5,092 nt of DNA from Nitrososphaerota archaeon (lineage in GTDB: Archaea > Thermoproteota > Nitrososphaeria > Nitrososphaerales > JAHFOH01), in NCBI GenBank assembly GCA_023266955.1, contig JAHFOH010000115.1:1-5092 (forward strand). Direction: 5' to 3'. The position numbers and the translations under genes are program-made. This document shows, one piece after another, positions 1 to 4,629 of this stretch. The first letter of the stretch is position 1; every line of letters begins with the position of its first letter. The notes under the pieces were generated by a model. It ran no database searches. It worked only from the letters and a program-made list of their open reading frames with translations, and was not told the origin of the DNA.

Positions 1-150
1 CTTTCTATCCTCTTAACATGGAGATTGTCAAAATGACCATCGAAAGAATAGATTTCTTCTACGCCCAAATCTTTCATGACAATGCAATGAGTTACTAGAC
101 TGCAACTATCGTTGTTCTGTTTCCTAGCAAAATCTCTAAAACAATCTGTC
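1..150 (-). pseudogene. C-terminal remnant of a PIN-domain (VapC-like) protein, running off the left edge
   Basis: Read on the minus strand from about 150 down to 1, one frame is open and gives residues such as VMKDLGVEEIYSFDGHFD followed by VKRIE. This is the usual ending of PIN-domain ribonucleases (VapC toxins): a helix with M-K-x-L-G-[IV], then a strand carrying S-F-D-x-x-F-D, the last acidic position of the active site, then a strand ending in K-R-I. The Asp normally found in the preceding S-x-T-D-x helix is not visible; that stretch reads SCSLVTHCIVM, with Leu (or His under another alignment) at the place. The N-terminal half with the first catalytic Asp is absent, because the sequence just upstream on this strand is the end of the Lrp-type gene. 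No ATG, GTG or TTG occurs in this frame between that gene's stop and the Met of VMKDLG. I infer a decayed toxin gene. An unseen frameshift or a different PIN subfamily remains possible. Confidence 0.55.
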
Positions 151-172
151 CATTTATGCTTGATTACTAACG

Positions 173-1096
173 TTAAGCCAGTATTTGCGCGAACTTCTTC
201 TCCAACTGTTCGTTCAAGACTTCGTACAATTCGATACGTTCCTGTTGCAGTTCTATGCGTGCACTTCTAACACCAGGCTCTTCCTTTACCCAATTCAATA
301 TCTCCTGAGCCTTCGAGATGTTTGGAATGATTAAGTTGAATAAGCCAAGCCCAACCCAAAGCCCAGCATAGTATAGATAGTCATCCAATTGAGAAATTAT
401 CTTCCGATCAACTTCAGCTCTAGATTCAGGGCTGGCATAGTGGACGAGCAGATCAACTAGTATAGCCCCCTGCAAGACTTCTGGATTGAGAGATCCGAGC
501 GCAAACAAGGCTCTTTCTTGAATCATCGTTGCTAGCCTTCTTCTCACAGTCCTGCTTGACAGACCAAGCTCCTTGGAGACCGCATTGTATGATTTGCGGA
601 GATCTTTTTGAAGAGTCCTAACTATGTTCCAATCCGTTTTTGATAAATTAATGTTGCATTCTGGAAATGGAATGTTGGCGTGATCCATATTTTCTGTATT
701 TGATATTCTTTGAATTAATTCAATCTGTTTCCTCAGAGATTGCTCACTCTCATGATAGAGGATGACGGCCAATGAACTACCGTAATAACTGACGATCACT
801 AATACGCCTTGTATCAGCTTGAACTTCCGGATTGAATCATCTTTAGAAGACGGGGGTAGAACGTCGAAAAACAGCGCGATTGTGCTTAGACCTAAGATAT
901 TGGGATTTATGAGAAGCTTCCAACCTTGCCAGAAGCCCTTTAGCTGAAGCCTCTTGATCCTATTTCTGATTGTATCCTCGCTAACGTGAAATTTCTTACC
1001 GATTACTCCAAAGGACCTTCTAACATCAGGTGGGAGGGGAGAAGCAGCTTGACCTTCGATAAGCTCCCTGAGTATTTTGATGTCTAGTTTGTCCAC
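173..1096 (-). CDS. Lrp/AsnC-type transcriptional regulator with two HTH units in one chain (307 aa)
   Basis: Probable DNA-binding regulator. Residues 1-55 form an AsnC-type winged helix: it opens MDKLDIKILRELIEG and has a recognition region around VSEDTIRNRIKRLQLKGF (38-55). Residues about 68-131 alternate strands and helices like an Lrp ligand-sensing (RAM-like) domain. Residues about 150-205 form a second winged helix, with LSKTDWNIVRTLQKD and then LGLSSRTVRRRLATM (177-191). Residues about 208-290 make a second sensing-like domain. Ordinary Lrp proteins are about 150 residues, so this is two units fused in tandem. The start is GTG at 1096: an in-frame TAA sits directly before it and the AsnC motif begins at residue 2, so no longer start is possible and a shorter one would cut into the fold. 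No good Shine-Dalgarno is seen. It is divergent from the cupredoxin pair across 107 bases, which makes it a candidate regulator of that pair or of itself (inference). The ligand is unknown. Confidence 0.87.
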   Translation of the reverse strand: MDKLDIKILRELIEGQAASPLPPDVRRSFGVIGKKFHVSEDTIRNRIKRLQLKGFWQGWKLLINPNILGLSTIALFFDVLPPSSKDDSIRKFKLIQGVLVIVSYYGSSLAVILYHESEQSLRKQIELIQRISNTENMDHANIPFPECNINLSKTDWNIVRTLQKDLRKSYNAVSKELGLSSRTVRRRLATMIQERALFALGSLNPEVLQGAILVDLLVHYASPESRAEVDRKIISQLDDYLYYAGLWVGLGLFNLIIPNISKAQEILNWVKEEPGVRSARIELQQERIELYEVLNEQLEKKFAQILA

Positions 1097-1130
1097 TTAG
1101 CTGAACCTAATCCGTGAAAATGTATACTTT

Positions 1131-1140
1131 CTCTTAAAAT
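1131..1140 (-). promoter_or_regulatory. TATA-like box for the Lrp-type regulator gene
   Basis: On the minus strand this reads ATTTTAAGAG, an AT-rich element ending 34 bases before the GTG start at 1096. That fits an archaeal TATA box with a short leader of roughly ten bases. The core TTAAGAG recurs in the opposite orientation at 1174-1180 in front of the cupredoxin gene. Assigned by position and composition only. Confidence 0.4.
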
Positions 1141-1154
1141 TGTTCCGTTTGACC

Positions 1155-1170
1155 AATTAGACTCGAGCAG
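1155..1170 (+). promoter_or_regulatory. 16-base promoter-proximal element, copy 1 (AATTAGACTCGAGCAG)
   Basis: This element lies in the divergent region just upstream of the TATA-like box of the first cupredoxin gene. Fifteen of its sixteen bases recur at 3193-3208, upstream of the dehydrogenase gene; only C versus G at the eighth base differs. The last base is 33 bases before the ATG here and 17 before it at the other copy, so its role may differ between the two sites. It could be an operator for a shared regulator, a variant core promoter, or coincidence. Confidence 0.35.
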
Positions 1171-1171
1171 T

Positions 1172-1180
1172 ACTTAAGAG
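1172..1180 (+). promoter_or_regulatory. TATA-like box for the cupredoxin pair
   Basis: ACTTAAGAG ends 23 bases before the ATG at 1204. With the usual archaeal spacing, transcription would begin at or within a few bases of the ATG, giving a leaderless or nearly leaderless message. This agrees with the lack of a Shine-Dalgarno sequence in GAACAATATCAGT before the ATG. Confidence 0.4.
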
Positions 1181-1203
1181 GTCAGCATCAGAACAATATC
1201 AGT

Positions 1204-2037
1204 ATGGAAGAACCTGGGCCCAAAAGCTCTTCCCGTCTTCGTTCCCTCAACGTCGCCGTCCCCTTTGCTGGCTTTGTTTACTTCGACCTTTTCTTCCTAA
1301 GCTTCATCATCTACATTATTGCTAGTACTGGTGCCATATCATCTTTAGAGATCGTCTTCTTGATCCCGTTTGCGCTCGCTATCGCCAGTGCTGCCATAGG
1401 AGTTTGGCGTCGATCCCGAGTTGGCTATATCGCTGCAGTAGCGGTAAGTGGTCTTGTCTTCGCGCTTTTCAGTGCTAGTCCGCAGCATGGAGTAGTAGAT
1501 CTCTTCACGAACCCAGCAAACACAATCGAGTTTGTAGGCGTCGTCACGGTCGTCCCTTTATCCTTGGGTGTGCTTATCTATTCTATCCTAGGACTGCGTG
1601 AAGTATGGCGCGGAGCCAAGAGCAACGTCAAACCAGCAGCACCAGTCCACACTATTCCCAGATCTGGTGTTATAGTGTTGGTTGCTATCGGGTTTATTGT
1701 TGGAGGCTTATCCGTAGGTCTCTTGGCAGGACCTACAATAAACAGGCTGATAGCAGGCACTGGCCAAGGCGACATCACAATCGTGCTTAATGCTGGTGTC
1801 GAGACCAATCCACAGTTCTATGCTCCCGCCACATTCCAAGCTAACGTGGGTCAAACTGTTACTTGGGTTAATCGAGATACCCAAGCCCACACCGTCACAA
1901 GCGACACACCACTATTCGACTCTGGTATCATGGAATCCGGTTTAACATTCAAGACCACTTTTACACAGCCAGGCACATACACATACCACTGCAGCCTTCA
2001 CCCTTGGATGAAGGCCACAGTAGTAGTCACAGGGTAG
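1204..2037 (+). CDS. Membrane-anchored cupredoxin (type 1 copper protein), first of a tandem pair (277 aa)
   Basis: A probable electron carrier tethered to the membrane. Five hydrophobic segments are visible at about 17-41, 48-68, 73-91, 108-131 and 154-176. Positive residues at KSSSRLR (7-13), RRSR (69-72) and REVWRGAK (132-139) place the N terminus inside and the C terminus outside. A linker then leads to a cupredoxin domain at about 190-277. Type 1 copper ligands are His229 (in TQAHTVTS) and Cys263, His266 and Met269 (in YHCSLHPWM). The Cys-x2-His-x2-Met spacing matches the short amicyanin-type loop rather than plastocyanin. The domain has the usual FDSG and PGTYTYHC landmarks. The ATG at 1204 keeps the basic N terminus that is matched in its paralogue. 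Its stop is 9 bases before the next gene, so the two are probably co-transcribed. The redox partner is unknown; a respiratory or oxidase-linked role is inference. Confidence 0.9.
   Translation: MEEPGPKSSSRLRSLNVAVPFAGFVYFDLFFLSFIIYIIASTGAISSLEIVFLIPFALAIASAAIGVWRRSRVGYIAAVAVSGLVFALFSASPQHGVVDLFTNPANTIEFVGVVTVVPLSLGVLIYSILGLREVWRGAKSNVKPAAPVHTIPRSGVIVLVAIGFIVGGLSVGLLAGPTINRLIAGTGQGDITIVLNAGVETNPQFYAPATFQANVGQTVTWVNRDTQAHTVTSDTPLFDSGIMESGLTFKTTFTQPGTYTYHCSLHPWMKATVVVTG
1984..2015 (+). repeat. 32-base segment identical to 2809-2840 (copper-loop codons)
   Basis: The bases coding from Tyr261 through Lys270 of the first cupredoxin, plus the first two bases of the next codon, are identical to those in the second gene. 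Codons on both sides (for example CCA/CCT, ACA/ACG and GTA/GTT) differ at silent positions. The identity spans the Cys, His and Met copper ligands. Confidence 0.9.
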
Positions 2038-2046
2038 TGAAACAAG

Positions 2047-2862
2047 ATGAAAAGATCTTCACGTTTCCGATCCCTCAACACCCTTGTTCCCGTTGTCACC
2101 TTCGCCTACTTCGATCTAAATTTTGTTCTGATTGCTCTTGCGTCTCTCGTAACCAGTGGTACCATACCAGATTTCATTTTCTTCAACATCCCCTTTATGA
2201 TCATCGCACTGTTAGCTGCTATCGGAGTTTGGCGTCAATACCGTGTTGGCTATATCGGCTCAGCAGCCCTGACTGGCTTTTTCCTGTTTGGCTTTAGCGT
2301 AATAAATTGGGATCATGGATTAGGAGTCTTAGCGTATCCAGCAAACACGGGGGAGTTCTTTTTTATCGCCACGCTCTTCCCCTTGATTGCTGCATCTTTC
2401 ATCTACTCGCTTCTCGGATTGCGTAAGGTCTGGCGCGGACGCGCTGTGATTGTGGCGGCAACTGATGTACCTCGCACAATTCCGCGATCTGGTGTTGTAG
2501 TGCTACTCTCCTTAGGATTCATCGTTGGCGCTTTGGTCGTAGGGTTATTGGCAGGTCCCGTAGAACAGAAGCTCCTTAATATCCCAACCTCCGCCGATAT
2601 CACAATTGTGTCTGGGGCCGCGTCCCAGAGCAACCCGAAGTTCTTTGACCCCGTCACCTTCCAAGCGAAAGTTGGACAAACTATCACATGGGTTAACAGA
2701 GACAGCCAAACCCACACAATTACAAGCGACACGAACTTATTCGACTCTGGCGTTAAAGGTCCTGGAGATACCTATACCTACACTTTCAAGCAGCCTGGCA
2801 CGTACACCTACCACTGCAGCCTTCACCCTTGGATGAAGGCAACGGTTGTCGTCACAGGCTAG
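2047..2862 (+). CDS. Membrane-anchored cupredoxin (type 1 copper protein), second of a tandem pair (271 aa)
   Basis: A paralogue of the gene before it, with the same plan throughout. Five hydrophobic segments lie at about 12-35, 43-62, 68-86, 103-123 and 149-170, with a basic N terminus (KRSSRFR) and basic inner loops (RQYR at 63-66, RKVWRGR at 126-132). An outward cupredoxin domain occupies about 184-271. Ligands are His223 (in SQTHTITS) and Cys257, His260 and Met263 in the same YHCSLHPWM loop. Shared landmarks also include IGVWR, RVGYI, PANT-x-EF, LGLR-x-VWRG, TIPRSGV and GLLAGP. The linker and the loop between the His and Cys ligands (GVKGPGDTYTYTF here, GIMESGLTFKTTF there) differ, which could tune redox potential or partner choice. 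The start ATG lies 9 bases after the previous stop, with no clear Shine-Dalgarno, so translation probably depends on the shared transcript. A T-rich stretch follows the stop. Confidence 0.9.
   Translation: MKRSSRFRSLNTLVPVVTFAYFDLNFVLIALASLVTSGTIPDFIFFNIPFMIIALLAAIGVWRQYRVGYIGSAALTGFFLFGFSVINWDHGLGVLAYPANTGEFFFIATLFPLIAASFIYSLLGLRKVWRGRAVIVAATDVPRTIPRSGVVVLLSLGFIVGALVVGLLAGPVEQKLLNIPTSADITIVSGAASQSNPKFFDPVTFQAKVGQTITWVNRDSQTHTITSDTNLFDSGVKGPGDTYTYTFKQPGTYTYHCSLHPWMKATVVVTG
2809..2840 (+). repeat. 32-base segment identical to 1984-2015 (copper-loop codons)
   Basis: Partner copy of the identical copper-loop segment, coding Tyr255 to Lys264 of the second cupredoxin. Neighbouring codons have diverged at silent positions between the two genes. 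Confidence 0.9.
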
Positions 2863-3192
2863 CCCTTCATCCCCATTTTTCCACATCGACACTGCAACGC
2901 GGATCTTACGAATAGTATTCTAAGTATCTTCTATGAATGGAGGGTACGATTATAGTTCAATCAGGGTATAGGAGATTTAGTACATTCGCAACAAGGAGCA
3001 GAATGAAGCTTTAGAAGATCTACAGGAACTTTTCAAGATATAGTCTTGTAGCCCTTACCACAACTTGGAATGTAGTTGCAATCCTTCAGAGAAACAACTC
3101 TCTTATCTAGATCTCAACGACAAAAATTCCAAGAACTGCAGTTTCACCAAAGGAGCGGTAAGCGAGAAGACCTGAAGACTCCGCTACAGATT
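2863..3192 (+). other. Long intergenic stretch without a recognisable gene
   Basis: Reading both strands, frames here are broken by stops and the longest peptides have no recognisable motif. Apart from the T-rich tract at its left end, three short perfect 5-bp stems follow one another on the plus strand: 3034-3038 with 3044-3048, 3061-3065 with 3074-3078, and 3088-3092 with 3099-3103. This could be an untranslated RNA, decayed coding sequence or plain spacer. No tRNA, rRNA or riboswitch pattern was recognised. Confidence 0.5.
2869..2882 (+). terminator. Possible T-rich terminator after the cupredoxin pair
   Basis: ATCCCCATTTTTCC begins a few bases after the stop of the second cupredoxin. Archaeal terminators are often short T tracts without a hairpin, and this is the first such tract after the pair. 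It is only five T long, so the call is weak. Confidence 0.25.
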
Positions 3193-3208
3193 AATTAGAG
3201 TCGAGCAG
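3193..3208 (+). promoter_or_regulatory. 16-base promoter-proximal element, copy 2, with TATA-like sequence
   Basis: AATTAGAGTCGAGCAG matches the element at 1155-1170 at 15 of 16 positions. Together with the bases just before it, it forms the AT-rich run ATTAATTAGAG at 3190-3200, which ends 25 bases before the ATG at 3226. That is where the TATA box of a leaderless archaeal gene would lie. The element may therefore overlap the core promoter of the dehydrogenase gene. Confidence 0.35.
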
Positions 3209-3225
3209 CGACCGCCTTCATTAGT

Positions 3226-4068
3226 ATGAGTTGGGGTAGTCTTCCTGGCCAGGCAAAAGTCGAAGGAGAAGTTGAGAGGAAAAGACGTGACCATCCTCTA
3301 GGCCAAAGGCTACTAGATCAGTTCGCCTTGGTAACAGGAGCTGGTAGGGGATTTGGAAGTTTAATCGCTCAGGCACTAGCGAAAGAGGGAGCACATGTCG
3401 CACTCAACTATAACAAGTCGGCCGAAGGCGCTGAAGTCATCGCGAAAGAAATCCAAAAACTTGGAAGAAAATCTATCACGGTCAAGGCGGACATAACGAA
3501 GTGGAGCGAGGTGAAGGATATGGTTGAAACAGTCTGGAAGGAGTTTGGGAGGCTGGACATCCTTGTGAACAATTCTGGAGATGTAGCCTGGGGTCAGATG
3601 TCTTGGAGAGAGATAACCGAAGAATCCATCGACAGAGTTCTTTCAGTAGATATCAAAGGGACGATGTTCGTTACACATGAAATCGGTAAACGTATGCTGG
3701 AGCAGAAGCGCGGCGTCATAGTGAACGTTTGTTCGAACGTTGTTGTAACTGGTAGCCCAAGAGCACCTCAATATGCTGCGTCGAAATATGGAGTCATAGG
3801 CCTCACCAAGTCCTATGCTCTAGCATTTGCTCCTTGGGTAAGGGTGAATGCAGTCGGTCCCGGATACATGGAGACCGAATCGACCGTAAAACGTCCCGAC
3901 TGGACTCCTGAGAGGAGAAAGTGGATAGTCGATCACACTCCGCTGAGGAGAATACCTAAGCCTGAAGACATTGTTCCGATTGTGCTTTTCTTAGCATCGG
4001 ATGATTCGATGCATATGACGGGGAATTTTGTTGTCTGTGACGGTGGGTTCAGCATGCCAGCAGCATAG
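3226..4068 (+). CDS. Short-chain dehydrogenase/reductase (SDR), FabG-like (280 aa)
   Basis: A classical SDR oxidoreductase, cytoplasmic, using a nicotinamide cofactor on an unknown alcohol or ketone. The glycine motif TGAGRGFG is at 37-44, the structural NNSG (usually NNAG) at 115-118, catalytic Ser170 in NVCSN, and Tyr183 with Lys187 in YAASK. The PG pair after the active site is at 212-213, and the sequence ends with the usual DGG. The second beta strand ends in Asn61 rather than an acidic residue, and Arg41 lies in the glycine loop, which together favour NADP(H). The Asn of the catalytic tetrad aligns with Asp142 in SVDIKGTMF. About 25 extra residues, rich in charge, precede the first strand; no ATG or GTG lies between residue 1 and TTG36, so the ATG at 3226 is the best start. 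No Shine-Dalgarno is seen. FabG-type reductase or sugar dehydrogenase are both possible; the sequence does not decide. Confidence 0.9.
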   Translation: MSWGSLPGQAKVEGEVERKRRDHPLGQRLLDQFALVTGAGRGFGSLIAQALAKEGAHVALNYNKSAEGAEVIAKEIQKLGRKSITVKADITKWSEVKDMVETVWKEFGRLDILVNNSGDVAWGQMSWREITEESIDRVLSVDIKGTMFVTHEIGKRMLEQKRGVIVNVCSNVVVTGSPRAPQYAASKYGVIGLTKSYALAFAPWVRVNAVGPGYMETESTVKRPDWTPERRKWIVDHTPLRRIPKPEDIVPIVLFLASDDSMHMTGNFVVCDGGFSMPAA

Positions 4069-4090
4069 CGCTTCGCAATCATGTTTTGCT

Positions 4091-4114
4091 TGCACCTAAG
4101 ATACGGCAGGTGCA
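4091..4114. terminator. Hairpin between convergent genes, possible two-way terminator
   Basis: TGCACCT (4091-4097) and AGGTGCA (4108-4114) are perfect complements around a 10-base loop. The hairpin sits between the stop of the dehydrogenase (4068) and the stop of the minus-strand protease (4133). A short TTTT follows at 4131-4134 on the plus strand; no T run follows directly on either strand. Position favours a role at transcript ends, but the form is not a classical terminator. Confidence 0.35.
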
Positions 4115-4132
4115 GAGTTCTGTCTGAGGGTT

Positions 4133-4489
4133 TTAGGCCCGCGCACCGTATTCTCTGGTGGCCTCAACCTTGCCAGTGCTTGGGTCAACCTTCAGTCCTA
4201 GGGCTTCTAGAGCTTCCACCCCTAGGAGAGGTTCCTCACACTCCCTTATCACGGCAATCGCTCCTCCTCTCCTTTCTTCAAGCTCAACAATGAGACCAGT
4301 CCATTCTAGCTCTTCTCGCGCTCCATCGGCGAAAGATGTGGGTATCCGTCCTGGTAGCTTGATAGCGCCTAACTCAGTGGCTAGCTCCGTCGATATCATA
4401 AGATATCTAGACCCTGTATCAACCAGCATCTTCACCCTCTTGGACTGCTTCTGACCCCTAAGACTAGCCTCGACGTAGATGTGGCCCAT
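4133..4489 (-). CDS. Retropepsin-like aspartic protease family protein (118 aa)
   Basis: A small single-domain member of the clan AA aspartic proteases. It carries the catalytic triplet Asp-Thr-Gly at residues 24-26 in KMLVDTGSRYLMIS, followed by a second strand with GRIPTSFADG. The C-terminal segment PLLGVEALEALGLKVDPSTG is typical of archaeal and bacterial proteins of this kind. One DTG per chain means it must dimerise to make an active site, as retroviral proteases do. Substrate and role are unknown; no signal peptide or membrane segment is seen. The start is uncertain: a GTG at 4510 would add seven residues. I prefer the ATG at 4489 because relatives typically begin M-G-x-x-Y-V, and because the TATA-like box at 4521-4530 would put transcription start near 4500, leaving the GTG outside the message. 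It is convergent with the dehydrogenase and in the same direction as the NIF3-like gene upstream. Confidence 0.8.
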   Translation of the reverse strand: MGHIYVEASLRGQKQSKRVKMLVDTGSRYLMISTELATELGAIKLPGRIPTSFADGAREELEWTGLIVELEERRGGAIAVIRECEEPLLGVEALEALGLKVDPSTGKVEATREYGARA

Positions 4490-4520
4490 ATACGGTGCTA
4501 AATAACCCACACCTTAGGGT

Positions 4521-4530
4521 GGATATTAAT
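4521..4530 (-). promoter_or_regulatory. TATA-like box for the aspartic protease gene
   Basis: On the minus strand this reads ATTAATATCC, the most AT-rich element before the protease gene and about 35 bases upstream of the ATG at 4489. It bears on start choice, because it is too close to the alternative GTG at 4510. Assigned by composition and spacing only. Confidence 0.35.
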
Positions 4531-4585
4531 CTTGGAACGATATCCTATGTGTGGACACGGTGACGAATCACAAATCACGAGATAT

Positions 4586-4614
4586 TTCTTCATCCTTAGC
4601 CTAAGAATGAAGAA
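4586..4614. other. Near-perfect 14-bp inverted repeat after the NIF3-like gene
   Basis: TTCTTCATCCTTAG (4586-4599) and CTAAGAATGAAGAA (4601-4614) are complementary at 13 of 14 positions around one central base, with a single C-A mismatch on the plus strand. As RNA it would fold with a short loop of 3-5 bases. It lies 15 bases beyond the stop of the NIF3-like gene on the minus strand, so it could shape or protect that transcript's 3' end or act in termination. No T run follows it. A protein-binding palindrome is an alternative. Confidence 0.6.
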
Positions 4615-4629
4615 CCTCCGGGAATTTGA

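Noticed and set aside
18..98. Plus-strand ATG frame of 26 codons at the left edge
   Set aside because: It is antisense to the PIN-like frame, which has clear family character; the plus-strand peptide has none.
1162..1178. Overlapping 6-base palindromes CTCGAG, AGTACT and CTTAAG
   Set aside because: Six-base palindromes are common and these overlap by chance; only the longer shared 16-base element was kept.
1578..1890. Frames on both strands inside the first cupredoxin gene
   Set aside because: Shadows of a gene whose own frame has transmembrane segments and complete copper ligands.
2949..2963. GATT-ATAGTTC-AATC, resembling a tRNA T-arm
   Set aside because: Only a 4-bp stem, the loop is not T-T-C-x-A in the right place, and no acceptor, D or anticodon arms flank it.
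2981..3043. Short open run beginning YIRNKEQ in the intergenic gap
   Set aside because: Twenty codons bounded by stops on both sides, with no start codon and no recognisable motif; fits chance.
4081..4454. Plus-strand frames opposite the aspartic protease gene
   Set aside because: They lie antisense to a gene with a clear DTG motif and have low-complexity composition typical of shadow frames.
4490..4510. GTG at 4510 as start of the aspartic protease
   Set aside because: Possible but less likely: it lies very close to the TATA-like box, and the family's usual M-G-x-x-Y-V start matches the ATG at 4489.
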